From assembly GCA_905201895.1 (NCBI GenBank), contig CAJKPX010000008.1, positions 5,430 to 69,429 on the forward strand: a DNA stretch of 64,000 nucleotides, read 5' to 3'. Shown here one piece after another: positions 42,016 through 50,326 of the stretch (position 1 is its first letter; each line of letters starts with the position of its first letter). This stretch comes from an uncultured Eubacteriales bacterium (GTDB lineage Bacteria; Bacillota; Clostridia; Oscillospirales; CAG-272). The notes under the pieces are model-generated. The model worked only from the letters and a program-made list of their open reading frames with translations. It searched no databases and was not told the origin of the DNA. A program made the position numbers and the translations under genes.

Positions 42016-42044
42016 ATCATATAAACTGTCATAAAACATGTCAA
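42016..42044 (-). promoter_or_regulatory. Promoter of the GH13 gene
   Basis: On the - strand: TTGACA (42044-42039), 17-nt spacer, TATGAT (42021-42016). Confidence 0.8.
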
Positions 42045-42049
42045 AATCA

Positions 42050-42342
42050 TGAAATTTTGTGCCGATATTTTACCATAAGAACTTGTCAAACTCTGTTTTT
42101 TAATTGTAAAAACGTCGGGAGCATAAAAAGTGGCTAAGTCATTAACTTAGTCCGAAAAAAAGCGGATGAACTGAGTTAAGTACATTAACCACATCACATA
42201 GCGTTTTGCAATATTTTTTTGCAATCCGCTGTTTTTATTTTACCACGCCTTCAAGAAAAAAGCAATAGCAAATTGTTCGCAAAAATCGGCAAATCGTTCG
42301 TTTTCTTCTGCCGAATTCTGTTTTTTGAAAAAGGATTCATTC
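42050..42342. other. Non-coding AT-rich gap with inverted repeats
   Basis: About 290 nt without a credible gene. It contains CTAAGT-CATTA-ACTTAG (42134-42150) and GTTAA-GTACA-TTAAC (42175-42189). A wider pairing of AGCGGAT (near 42161) with ATCCGCT (near 42225), the latter followed by GTTTTTATTTT, could form a weak + strand terminator-like structure. The purpose is unknown. Confidence 0.5.
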
Positions 42343-42387
42343 AAAAAAAGGGGGTAAGTCAAAAGCGAAAAGCATTTGACTCACCCC
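42343..42387 (-). terminator. Terminator after the esterase gene
   Basis: On the - strand GGGGTGAGTCAAA pairs with TTTGACTTACCCC (one mismatch), followed by CTTTTTTTG. Confidence 0.88.
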
Positions 42388-42405
42388 GCAAAATTTTTCA
42401 AATCA

Positions 42406-43617
42406 TCAGTTCACACCGGGATCGGTCTCGGTGTAGCCCGCACAGTAGAGCAGGGCATCGCCAACGTTCTTTCCGATCTCCAGCATGTCAGCCTGATTCC
42501 AATGCCACTGATCGGAGCCAACGATCACCTGCGCATTGTTCTCCCACTTGGTGATGGGATAGGCGGAATTGTCAACCACATAGCAGTTTTGAATTTTGGT
42601 TGCAAAGCTTTTTTGCAGGGCAATAAAGGTTTTGTTTACACCCTCGGTTGATGCACTCGTCAGGTTTTGCGTTTGCGAGATCGTACCAACCACGATCGGC
42701 ATTTCGGATGCGCCGCAATCATCGTCGGAGGCAGTGATGCGCTTCATCATTGCAGAGAGGTCAGCACGGACGTCCTTGGCAAAATACTTGAATGCGATCT
42801 CATATTCGGTGGGATTGGATTTGTTGGCACAGCCCTGCATCCAATAAAGACCGCAGATGCGGATTGAATCAAAGCCGTACTGCTCCATGATTCCGTCCTG
42901 TTCGAGGACGTCCATGACGCTTGTTTCCACCTGTGCGAGGAAATTACGATACATCTGACCCGTTACTCTTGCCACAACCTGACTCGAAGGCAGGGTTTTT
43001 TGATAGGAGGGGGAAACCCAGTTGCCGTCCTGATGGGTCGATCCGGTGGTACTGTTGAGCAGGCTCGATCCACCAAAAGCATATTTGATGATGCCTGCAT
43101 AGTTGCCTGTTTCTTCATTGTAGTAGGCGGAGAGTGCCTTTGCCATGCCGGCTTCGGGTCCAAAGTGGCGGGAAGAATAGCCTAAGCGCATCGTGGTCTT
43201 TCGCCAATCAAAGATACGGTCGCGCTCTCCGGATCCGTTGGAGCGTGAATTCCCGGCATAAAGGACGTGCGAAAATCCGTCCTCAAGCTCGGGGGCCCAA
43301 TCGTAGGCGCTTTTGATATTGGTAATCTGCGTGCAGCCGGTTGCATTCGACTGACCCGCCACCAGGTAGATGTCAAGCGTTTTCTTGGGCGTTTCGTCCA
43401 CGGGAGCACCGGTGGTTTCCTCCTCGCCCGTGGTGTTCTGTGCATCGTTCGTTTCGGAGGAGCCTGTGGTTTCAATTGATCCGGTTGTTTCTGTTGCTCC
43501 ACTTGTGTCCTGTGGGTCAGCGCTGTTATTTTGACTGTTGCACGCACTCATGAGAGCGGTGAGAAGAACCAAAGCCAAAATAATCGCAGCGATCCTTTGA
43601 ATTGCAGAAAAACGCAT
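42406..43617 (-). CDS. Lipoprotein esterase of the SGNH / sialate O-acetylesterase-like (SASA) type
   Basis: This 403-residue secreted lipoprotein has a signal peptide with lipobox LMSAC near residue 27, then a low-complexity Ser/Thr/Glu linker (about 30-80). The esterase domain starts IYLVAGQSNATG, holding the catalytic Ser in the GQSN motif. KYAFGGSSLLNSTTGS lies near 180, ICGLYWMQGCANKSNP near 255, and the C-terminal catalytic Asp/His region is SDQWHWNQADM near 377. It probably deacetylates sugars outside the cell. ATG 43617 has GAAAGGA 12 nt upstream; longer in-frame starts lie before the promoter. Confidence 0.83.
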   Translation of the reverse strand: MRFSAIQRIAAIILALVLLTALMSACNSQNNSADPQDTSGATETTGSIETTGSSETNDAQNTTGEEETTGAPVDETPKKTLDIYLVAGQSNATGCTQITNIKSAYDWAPELEDGFSHVLYAGNSRSNGSGERDRIFDWRKTTMRLGYSSRHFGPEAGMAKALSAYYNEETGNYAGIIKYAFGGSSLLNSTTGSTHQDGNWVSPSYQKTLPSSQVVARVTGQMYRNFLAQVETSVMDVLEQDGIMEQYGFDSIRICGLYWMQGCANKSNPTEYEIAFKYFAKDVRADLSAMMKRITASDDDCGASEMPIVVGTISQTQNLTSASTEGVNKTFIALQKSFATKIQNCYVVDNSAYPITKWENNAQVIVGSDQWHWNQADMLEIGKNVGDALLYCAGYTETDPGVN

Positions 43618-43657
43618 TTGTTTTACCGTTCCTTTCAAAAAAGTTATTGTTAGAGTA

Positions 43658-43686
43658 AGTATATCATACGGCGCACCAAAAGTCAA
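43658..43686 (-). promoter_or_regulatory. Promoter of the esterase gene
   Basis: On the - strand: TTGACT (43686-43681), 17-nt spacer, TATACT (43663-43658). Confidence 0.82.
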
Positions 43687-43719
43687 GACTTAATTCTTTT
43701 GTTTCTTTTTGTAATCAAG

Positions 43720-43763
43720 CAAAAAAACAGAAGAACACACGCCTTGGCGGCAGTGTGTTCTTC
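43720..43763 (-). terminator. Terminator after the XRE regulator gene
   Basis: GAAGAACACAC (43730-43740) pairs with GTGTGTTCTTC (43753-43763); on the - strand this is followed by TGTTTTTTTGC. Confidence 0.9.
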
Positions 43764-43772
43764 CATTCTTGA

Positions 43773-43991
43773 TTATCCTGCATGATCTGTCAGAAAAAGA
43801 TCCTGAACCTCCACGCCAAGCGCCTGTGCGAGCTCGTCGAGGATCATGATATCGGGGCAGGATTGACCGCGTTCCCATTTGGAAACGGCTTGAACCGAGA
43901 CGCAGCAGTGCTCGGCAACGTGCTTCTGCGTCAGATTCCTTTGGTGGCGCAGAAAAGCAAGTCTGCGACCGAAATTTTCCATGTTTAACAC
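43773..43991 (-). CDS. XRE/Cro-type helix-turn-helix regulator
   Basis: This single-domain DNA-binding protein of about 72 residues reads MENFGRRLAFLRHQRNLTQK near its N-terminus. The HTH is HVAEHCCVSVQAVSKWERGQ, followed by CPDIMILDELAQALGVEVQD. I chose GTG 43991 because AAGGAG (44003-43998) lies 6 nt before it; the ATG at 43982 (spacing 15) is the alternative and gives 69 residues. Its transcript has a long leader (44240 down) with a small ORF and an intrinsic terminator, so expression may depend on readthrough. Confidence 0.87.
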   Translation of the reverse strand: MLNMENFGRRLAFLRHQRNLTQKHVAEHCCVSVQAVSKWERGQSCPDIMILDELAQALGVEVQDLFLTDHAG

Positions 43992-44023
43992 TGTGATCTC
44001 CTTGTTTTTTTGAATTGTGAAAT

Positions 44024-44060
44024 GAAAAAAGAGAGCGCCCGTAGGTGCACGGACGCTCCC
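44024..44060 (-). terminator. Intrinsic terminator in the leader of the XRE gene
   Basis: On the - strand GAGCGTCCGT pairs with ACGGGCGCTC around a 6-nt loop (one U-G wobble), followed by TCTTTTTTC. It sits between the leader small ORF and the XRE start. Confidence 0.82.
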
Positions 44061-44109
44061 GAAAAACACGGGATTCACCTGTCAACCATCGGAAGGAGAC
44101 TCAACGCCC

Positions 44110-44169
44110 TTATGCGAGAGCCACCCTTGAGGCGAGGGTAAAACATCCGTTATTGTTTTTCATAGACAT
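44110..44169 (-). CDS. Leader small ORF upstream of the XRE gene (19 aa)
   Basis: The ORF MSMKNNNGCFTLASRVALA starts 7 nt after a strong AAAGGAGG site, and is 70 nt downstream of a consensus promoter. It is followed by an intrinsic terminator and then the XRE regulator. Such a well-initiated short ORF could be a leader peptide for attenuation or a real small protein. I do not recognise it. Confidence 0.5.
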   Translation of the reverse strand: MSMKNNNGCFTLASRVALA

Positions 44170-44239
44170 TCAAACCGCCTCCTTTCCTAAAAATATCGTT
44201 ATCGGTCGCGGTCGTACGCTCCGTGCCGTTAACGAATTC

Positions 44240-44268
44240 AGTATAACAGAAAAAGACTCGTTTGTCAA
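44240..44268 (-). promoter_or_regulatory. Promoter of the small ORF/XRE transcript
   Basis: On the - strand: TTGACA (44268-44263), 17-nt spacer, TATACT (44245-44240). Confidence 0.85.
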
Positions 44269-44297
44269 TCAACTGTTGGTTCAATTTTGCTTTTTTC

Positions 44298-44326
44298 TTG
44301 CATTTTTCGGAAAAATATGATATACT
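44298..44326 (+). promoter_or_regulatory. Promoter of the polysaccharide deacetylase gene
   Basis: TTGCAT (44298-44303), 17-nt spacer, TATACT (44321-44326). It is divergent from the XRE promoter; only 29 nt separate the two -35 elements. Confidence 0.78.
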
Positions 44327-44352
44327 TGGATCAAAGAGAGGGGTGGACTGTA

Positions 44353-45060
44353 ATGTATCACGGAAAACGAAAGGCGATTACCTTCAGCTATGACGACGGT
44401 GTGACGCAGGATCGGCGTTTGATTGAAATTTTCAACCGATACGGATTGCGCGCCACCTTCAACCTCAATTCCGAGCTGCTCGGGCGTTCGGGAGAGCTTT
44501 TACGCGAGGGCGTTTGCGTTCGACACGATAAAAACGCTGCGTCCGACGTGCGCGCGATCTATGACGGACACGAGGTTGCCGCCCACACGCTCACGCATCC
44601 AAGCCTGCCTAAAATAGAGGATGATGTCGAAATTGTGCGACAGGTCGAGCAAGACAGACTGCGCCTTTCCGAGCTGGTTGGGTATGAGGTGGTTGGCATG
44701 GCGTATCCCGGCGGAGGCGAAAATAACGATGCACGTGTTGCAAAAATCGTGCGCGAGCAGACGGGAATTCGCTATGCAAGAGACGTCAAGACAACCGGAA
44801 TTTTCACACCGTATAACGATCTTTACCGTTTCCGCGGCACAATCTATCACCACGGAGAATGGGACCGTCTCTTTGAGATGGCGGAGCATTTTCTTTTTGC
44901 AGAGAGCGAGGAGCCCATGCTGCTCTATATCTGGGGACACTCCTACGAATTTGATATTTATCCCGAGCGTTGGGCGCAATTTGAGAATTTTTGTCGCATG
45001 ATCTCGGGGCAAAAGGACGTATTCTACGGCACAAACAGCGAGGTCTTGCTCGGAATTTGA
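44353..45060 (+). CDS. Polysaccharide deacetylase (NodB-like, CE4)
   Basis: This 235-residue CE4-fold protein has KAITFSYDDGVTQDRRLIEI near residue 8 (the Asp-Asp catalytic/metal motif), GHEVAAHTLTHPSLPKI near 75 (metal-binding His-x3-His), YPGGGENND near 116 and LLYIWGHSYEFD near 197. No signal peptide is seen, so it would act in the cytoplasm or be a diverged member. ATG 44353 is chosen because the promoter -10 ends at 44326 and GAGGGGTGG lies before it. Confidence 0.86.
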   Translation: MYHGKRKAITFSYDDGVTQDRRLIEIFNRYGLRATFNLNSELLGRSGELLREGVCVRHDKNAASDVRAIYDGHEVAAHTLTHPSLPKIEDDVEIVRQVEQDRLRLSELVGYEVVGMAYPGGGENNDARVAKIVREQTGIRYARDVKTTGIFTPYNDLYRFRGTIYHHGEWDRLFEMAEHFLFAESEEPMLLYIWGHSYEFDIYPERWAQFENFCRMISGQKDVFYGTNSEVLLGI

Positions 45061-45100
45061 TTCGTTTTTGACGGAAAATGCCTTTTTTTCAATCTTCTTC

Positions 45101-45129
45101 TTGCAAAAAGAACGTAAGTGTGGTATACT
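45101..45129 (+). promoter_or_regulatory. Promoter of pncB
   Basis: TTGCAA (45101-45106), 17-nt spacer, TATACT (45124-45129). Confidence 0.78.
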
Positions 45130-45167
45130 GATTACAAACAAACCTTACCCCGAAAGGAAACGGAAAC

Positions 45168-46634
45168 ATGAAGGATATTTCAAGAAATCTGACGATGCTC
45201 TGTGACTTTTATGAATTGACCATGAGCAACGGCTATTTTGAATGCGGAATGGGCGACAAGATCGTTTATTTTGACGTGTTTTACCGCAATAATCCCGACA
45301 ACGGCGGCTTTGCGGTTGTTGCGGGACTTGAGCAGATCGTGGAATATATCAAGGAACTGCATTTTGATGCAGACGATATCGCATATCTGCGCGAAAAGGG
45401 TTGCTTTTCAGAGCAGTTTCTCGATTATTTGAAGGATTTTCGCTTCCGCGGAGACATTTGGGCAATTCCCGAGGGCACCGTGGTGTTTCCGGGAGAGCCC
45501 CTCATGATCGTGCGCGGACGCGCGATCGAGGCACAGTTTATCGAAACCTATGTGCTGATGATGATCAATCATCAATCGCTCATCGCAACCAAGGCGGCGA
45601 GATTGACCCGTGCCGCAAAGGGCAGGGCAATTAGCGAGTTTGGCTCGCGCCGTGCGCAGGGAGCCGATGCGGCAATGCTCGGTGCACGTGCCGCTTATAT
45701 CGGCGGTGTCAACGCCACAGCGTGCACGATCACCGATCAGGTCTATGGTGTTCCCGCAACCGGAACTATGGCGCACTCCTGGGTGCAGATGTTTGACACC
45801 GAATACGAGGCGTTCAAGACCTATTGCGAAATTTATCCCAACAATGCCACCTTGTTGGTTGACACCTACAACGTGATTGAATCGGGTGTTCCGAATGCCA
45901 TCCGTGTGTTCAATGAGGTGCTCGCGCCCAGGGGAATTCGCAAATGCGGTATTCGCATCGACTCGGGCGACATTACCTATCTGACCAAAAAGGTGCGTAA
46001 GATGCTCGACGATGCCGGTTGGACCGAGTGCAAGATCGTGATTTCCAACTCGCTTGACGAATATATTATCCGTGAGCTGATCCGACAGGGGGCAGAGGTG
46101 GATGCCTTTGGCGTTGGAGAACGTCTGATCACCGCAAAGAGTGACCCCGTTTTCGGCGGCGTTTACAAGCTTTGCGCGGTTGAGCGTGCCGACGGCTCGA
46201 TCAAGCCCAAGATCAAGATCAGCGAAAACGTTGGAAAGATCACCACGCCGCATTTCAAAAAAATCTATCGCCTGCGCGGACGCGACACGGGTAAGGCGGA
46301 GGCTGACCTGCTCTGCGTTTGGGATGAAACGGTTGACGATACTCAGCCGCTCGAGATCTTTGACCCGCAGCATACGTGGAAGCGAAAGGTAATGGATAAT
46401 TTCACCGCAGAGGAGCTGCTCGTTCCGATCTTCAAGGACGGTGAGCTGGTTTACAAGCTTCCCACGCTTGCCGATATCCGTCAGCATTGCATCGACGAGA
46501 TCGCGGGCATGTGGGACGAGGTGCGTCGCTTCAGCAATCCCCATAACTATTACGTTGACCTTTCTCAAAAGCTTTGGGATATCAAGCACAGCATGCTCAA
46601 GGCAAAGGGTGTTTTCGTTACCGAGGAGCCCTGA
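45168..46634 (+). CDS. pncB: Nicotinate phosphoribosyltransferase
   Basis: This 488-residue enzyme converts nicotinate and PRPP to nicotinate mononucleotide, the entry of niacin into NAD. LTMLCDFYELTMSNGYF is the PncB N-terminus, EFGSRRAQGADAAMLGARAA near 155 and PATGTMAHSWVQMFDTEY near 200 are signatures, and IRIDSGDITYLTKKVRKML near 265 forms the phosphate site. CGAAAGGAAA precedes the ATG. It is a single-gene unit ending at a terminator. Confidence 0.95.
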   Translation: MKDISRNLTMLCDFYELTMSNGYFECGMGDKIVYFDVFYRNNPDNGGFAVVAGLEQIVEYIKELHFDADDIAYLREKGCFSEQFLDYLKDFRFRGDIWAIPEGTVVFPGEPLMIVRGRAIEAQFIETYVLMMINHQSLIATKAARLTRAAKGRAISEFGSRRAQGADAAMLGARAAYIGGVNATACTITDQVYGVPATGTMAHSWVQMFDTEYEAFKTYCEIYPNNATLLVDTYNVIESGVPNAIRVFNEVLAPRGIRKCGIRIDSGDITYLTKKVRKMLDDAGWTECKIVISNSLDEYIIRELIRQGAEVDAFGVGERLITAKSDPVFGGVYKLCAVERADGSIKPKIKISENVGKITTPHFKKIYRLRGRDTGKAEADLLCVWDETVDDTQPLEIFDPQHTWKRKVMDNFTAEELLVPIFKDGELVYKLPTLADIRQHCIDEIAGMWDEVRRFSNPHNYYVDLSQKLWDIKHSMLKAKGVFVTEEP

Positions 46635-46672
46635 CCCATACGCATGCCTTGCATGATCCGCTGAACAAATAT

Positions 46673-46738
46673 GAGACGGCAGAGGCTGTCCCCAACGCAG
46701 GGGATAACCTCTCCGTCTCTCTTTTTTTACAAAAAAAT
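46673..46738 (+). terminator. Terminator after pncB
   Basis: GAGACGG (46673-46679) pairs with CCGTCTC, with inner AGAGG/CCTCT and TCCCC/GGGGA stems, followed by TCTTTTTTT. Confidence 0.9.
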
Positions 46739-46759
46739 TGATTTTTTTTGTAAAAGCTA

Positions 46760-46788
46760 TTGGAATTCTTTTTCGATTATGATATAAT
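46760..46788 (+). promoter_or_regulatory. Promoter of cdaA
   Basis: TTGGAA (46760-46765), 17-nt spacer, TATAAT (46783-46788). Confidence 0.78.
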
Positions 46789-46851
46789 ATAAATAAGTAT
46801 TTGTTTTTTGCTGTTTCGTTGCATTTTGCGAAGGACTCGGAGGAACGAACG

Positions 46852-47937
46852 ATGGAAATCATCATGGCAATTTGGGATAAAATCTGTCAATTTACGATGC
46901 AGTACGTTGTTGCACCCATTATGACGATCGGTCCGTGGGACGTGGTCGATATTTTGATCCTTGCGGTGATTCTGTATCAGCTTTATCGCTTCACAAGAAA
47001 TCGCAGAGCAGGGCGTGTGGTCTACGGTCTCGTTGCGGTTGTCATTTTGAGCGTCATTGTCAATTCCTTTGACCTGCCGGGACTCAATTATATCGTTCGC
47101 CTGTTTTCCGCAGCGGCGTTTTTCAGCATCGTTGTCATCTTTCAGCCCGAAATTCGCGACCTGTTGGAGCAGATTGGAAATCTCACGCTTTTCAATCCCG
47201 GGAGCAACACGTTGCCGCGCCGACGCATGGAGCAGGCAAAATTGGTTGCCGAGGAGACTGCAAAGGCGGTTTCGGTGATGGCAGAGTCGAAAACGGGCGC
47301 TCTGATTGTGTTTGAAGGACTCACAAAACTCGGAGAATACGTAGAAACGGGAAGACCGGTTGACGCACGCGTTACCTCAAAGCTGTTGCAAACGATTTTC
47401 TATAACGGTTCCCCTCTGCATGACGGTGCGCTGATCGTCCGCGATATGCGAATTTTGGCGGCAAGCTGCGTTCTGCCGTCTACCAAGGGGAAAATGGATT
47501 TTGGAACGATGGGAACCCGTCACCGTGCGGCGGTAGGTATCACCGAGGTCAGCGATGCACTCGTTGTGGTGGTGTCGGAGCAAACGGGCGTTGTTTCGGT
47601 GGCTCAGGACGGAAGGCTTTTGCGCGACGTTGACGAAAAAACGCTCTACGACATTCTCATGACCTATATCGCGGGTAATGCCTATCTGCGCGTCAAGCGT
47701 ACAAACATGCGCAAGGAATATCTTGAGATGCTCGAAAACGTGGCGCGTGTAGAAACGCCAACGGTACAAAAAAGCGAGCGCGAGGAGATCGTGGAAAAGG
47801 AATTCAAGAAGCTGATCGGCGACACACCCGAGGAGGCTGCCGAGGAAACCGACTCCTCGATTGAGACGGTTATCGTAACGAAGGCACCGAGAGCCGATGA
47901 CTCGGACGATGACTCGGATGAGCAATCCGAGCTTTGA
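46852..47937 (+). CDS. cdaA: Diadenylate cyclase CdaA
   Basis: This 361-residue membrane enzyme makes the second messenger c-di-AMP from two ATP. Three N-terminal hydrophobic segments (about 20-90) precede the DAC domain with NGSPLHDGALIVRD near 190 (DGA motif) and GTRHRAAVGITEVSDALVVV near 222 (RHR motif). The acidic C-terminal tail (about 315-361, rich in D, E and S) is longer than usual. The ATG at 46852 has GGAGGAA 6 nt upstream. The next gene is a CdaR-like stub. Confidence 0.95.
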   Translation: MEIIMAIWDKICQFTMQYVVAPIMTIGPWDVVDILILAVILYQLYRFTRNRRAGRVVYGLVAVVILSVIVNSFDLPGLNYIVRLFSAAAFFSIVVIFQPEIRDLLEQIGNLTLFNPGSNTLPRRRMEQAKLVAEETAKAVSVMAESKTGALIVFEGLTKLGEYVETGRPVDARVTSKLLQTIFYNGSPLHDGALIVRDMRILAASCVLPSTKGKMDFGTMGTRHRAAVGITEVSDALVVVVSEQTGVVSVAQDGRLLRDVDEKTLYDILMTYIAGNAYLRVKRTNMRKEYLEMLENVARVETPTVQKSEREEIVEKEFKKLIGDTPEEAAEETDSSIETVIVTKAPRADDSDDDSDEQSEL

Positions 47938-47951
47938 GAGGAGGAAGTTTG

Positions 47952-48161
47952 ATGAAAAAGAACGTAGTGGGACATATGATGGCGGAAAAGGAACCGATCC
48001 TGGCAAAAATCCGCCATTGGAATATCATCCCAAAGCTGCTTTGCTTGCTCCTCGCTCTTCTGATCTGGTTGCTTGTGTTTCATTTTGAAACCCGATATGA
48101 CCGATATGACAATATGTATTCGGCTGACGGTGAAGGGGAGCGCACCGAATGGGGGGCATGA
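47952..48161 (+). CDS. Short membrane protein, possible vestigial CdaR (YbbR-like)
   Basis: This 69-residue protein has one transmembrane segment (IPKLLCLLLALLIWLLVFHF, about 31-50). It occupies the place of cdaR, which normally follows cdaA, and its membrane segment resembles the N-terminal anchor of CdaR. CdaR continues outside with several YbbR domains (about 300-400 residues); here only about 18 residues follow the membrane. GAGGAGGAAG precedes the ATG. It overlaps the next gene by 13 nt. It could be a remnant or a minimal CdaA partner. Confidence 0.7.
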   Translation: MKKNVVGHMMAEKEPILAKIRHWNIIPKLLCLLLALLIWLLVFHFETRYDRYDNMYSADGEGERTEWGA

Positions 48162-49819
48162 AGGCGACGTCGGTTGGCGCCGTTGGCATCCTGATCGGTT
48201 CGATCCGCGTCTCTGTTGACGTCTCTCATGATGACATTCTCAAAAAAGCCAAGGACAAAATGAAGCGCGCGGGACTTCCGATCTCGTCGCTTCATTTTCG
48301 GCTTTATAAAAAGTCGGTCGATGCACGTCGGCGAGACGATATCCGCTTTGAATGCACGGTTCTCGCCGAGGGCGTGCAGGATCGCGCGGCATACCCCGAG
48401 CATCTGCTGCGGCGTGCCGACGCAAAATATTGGGAAGAGGAGCTCCCTGACGTTTCGATTGGTTCTGATCCGATGGTGGCTCGTCCGATGGTGGTTGGCA
48501 TGGGACCTGCCGGCCTTTTTTCGGCACTTCTGCTTGCAAGGTCGGGGTATGCTCCGATCCTGATTGATCGAGGTGCCTCGGTTGTCGAGCGTGTGCGTGA
48601 CGTGGACCGCTTTCGTGCAGAGGGGCTGCTTGACACCGAGAGTAACATTCAGTTTGGCGCGGGAGGGGCAGGTACCTTTTCGGACGGAAAGCTTGTAACC
48701 CGTATTCACGATCCGCGCACCGCTTTCGTGATGCGCACGCTCTTTGAGTTCGGTGCGCCCGAGGAGGTTTTGTATCTGGCAAAGCCGCATATCGGAACCG
48801 ACCGCCTGCGCAAGGTGGTGAACGCCATGCTTGAGGAGATCGAGCGACTTGGCGGTGAGGTTCGGTACCGTTGCAAAATGGAGAATTTTACCGAGCTTTC
48901 CGACGGATCGCTTCGCGTGACCACCTCACAGGGCGTGATGCATTGCGGTGCAATGATATTGGCACCGGGGCATAGCTCGCGCGACACCTATCTGCGTCTT
49001 TTGGAAAAGAATTTTGTACTTGAGCCAAAGCCGATCTCAATCGGCTTTCGTGCCGAGCACCTGCAGGCGGATATCGACCGCGCACTTTACGGTAAATTTG
49101 CAGGACATCCGAATCTCGGACATGCTGAATACGCGCTCTCGGACACCAAAGGCGAGCGCGGTGTTTACACATTTTGCATGTGTCCGGGCGGTGAGGTGGT
49201 TGCGGCGGCATCCGAGGAAGGCGGTCTGGTTGTCAACGGTATGAGCAACCACGCGCGTGACGGTGTTAACGCAAATGCCGCTGTTCTTGCGTCTGTCGCT
49301 TGCAACGATATAGAGTCTGTCAACGGAAGCGCTGTCCTCGGTGCAATCGAATTTCAACGCACGATCGAGCGTGCTGCATTCCGCGCTGGCGGAGGTGATT
49401 ACTACGCACCAATCATGACGGCAGGAGATTTTCTGTCGGGCACACGCGGACACGAGCCGAGACGCATCCTCCCCAGCTACCGCGGCGGAAAATGCCGTGT
49501 GGCAGATTTTGATGCGATCTATCCGAGCTTCTTGACCCGTGCGCTGCAAGGCGCGCTGACCTCATTCGGCAAACGCCTGGAGGGCTACGATGCTCCCGAC
49601 ACGGTGCTGACAGCAGCAGAAACGCGTACGTCGGCGCCTTTGCGAATTCTGCGCGATCCCGAAGCACTTTGTGCCGTTGGTCATGTCGGCGTTTACCCCT
49701 GTGGGGAGGGTGCCGGCTATGCAGGCGGAATTACGAGCGCGGCGGTTGACGGTGTGAGGGTGGCACTCTCACTTATGAGTCGATTTGCACCGCCAAACGA
49801 TGCGAGTAAAGGAGATTAA
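48149..49819 (+). CDS. Uncharacterised FAD-dependent dehydrogenase (COG2509-like)
   Basis: This 556-residue flavoprotein has an N-terminal region of about 95 residues and then an FAD-binding Rossmann motif, VVGMGPAGLFSALLLARSG near 115. NIQFGAGGAGTFSDGKLVTR near 168 is highly characteristic of this family. TFCMCPGGEVVAAASEEGGL near 345 and PCGEGAGYAGGITSAAVDG near 517 close the FAD site. The substrate is unknown. GGGGAG lies 8 nt before the ATG at 48149; an ATG at 48158 overlapping the preceding stop is possible. Confidence 0.85.
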   Translation: MGGMKATSVGAVGILIGSIRVSVDVSHDDILKKAKDKMKRAGLPISSLHFRLYKKSVDARRRDDIRFECTVLAEGVQDRAAYPEHLLRRADAKYWEEELPDVSIGSDPMVARPMVVGMGPAGLFSALLLARSGYAPILIDRGASVVERVRDVDRFRAEGLLDTESNIQFGAGGAGTFSDGKLVTRIHDPRTAFVMRTLFEFGAPEEVLYLAKPHIGTDRLRKVVNAMLEEIERLGGEVRYRCKMENFTELSDGSLRVTTSQGVMHCGAMILAPGHSSRDTYLRLLEKNFVLEPKPISIGFRAEHLQADIDRALYGKFAGHPNLGHAEYALSDTKGERGVYTFCMCPGGEVVAAASEEGGLVVNGMSNHARDGVNANAAVLASVACNDIESVNGSAVLGAIEFQRTIERAAFRAGGGDYYAPIMTAGDFLSGTRGHEPRRILPSYRGGKCRVADFDAIYPSFLTRALQGALTSFGKRLEGYDAPDTVLTAAETRTSAPLRILRDPEALCAVGHVGVYPCGEGAGYAGGITSAAVDGVRVALSLMSRFAPPNDASKGD

Positions 49820-49822
49820 AGC

Positions 49823-50266
49823 ATGCGAACCGAGGCTTACGTTATCAAGGTTGAGGGACAGCGCGCCACCGTTGAGGTTGAGAGAACCTCGGCGTGCGAG
49901 GGCTGTCATAAGTCCGAGGATGGAAAGGGGTGCTCGGTTTGCTCCATGCTGGGAGGTGAGCGCAGGCTTGCCGCAGACGCCGTAAACAAGGTCGGTGCCG
50001 AGGTCGGTGACCGCGTGGTGATCGAGAGTCCAACGGGGCGCATGCTCTGGTATGCAGCGTTGGTTTTTCTGCTGCCGCTCGTTGTCGCACTGCTTGCCTA
50101 CGGTGTTGCCGCACTCCTCACCGAGTCGATGGCATGGCAGATCGGGGGTGCCCTGATCGGATTTCTTGGAACCTTTTTGATTATTTTTGCATATTCCGAA
50201 ATTGTACGAAAAAAACGGTTGGATATTGAAATTACCGAGATCGTGAAAAAGCACTCAAACGAGTGA
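49823..50266 (+). CDS. RseC/MucC-family membrane protein
   Basis: This 147-residue protein has an N-terminal Cys-rich domain (ACEGCHKSEDGKGCSVC, about 24-40), an SPTGRMLWYAALVFLLPLV membrane segment near 70-90, and a second hydrophobic segment (about 105-125), then a basic tail. This is the RseC pattern, best known from SoxR-reducing Rnf-linked systems and common as a single gene in Clostridia. The role here is unknown. It follows the FAD protein by 3 nt with AAAGGAG upstream. Confidence 0.83.
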   Translation: MRTEAYVIKVEGQRATVEVERTSACEGCHKSEDGKGCSVCSMLGGERRLAADAVNKVGAEVGDRVVIESPTGRMLWYAALVFLLPLVVALLAYGVAALLTESMAWQIGGALIGFLGTFLIIFAYSEIVRKKRLDIEITEIVKKHSNE

Positions 50267-50326
50267 CCGACAGCGGTAAGATGTGCCGCGCGAAGCTGGA
50301 AAGGCGCGGATTTGGGAGAAAAATAA

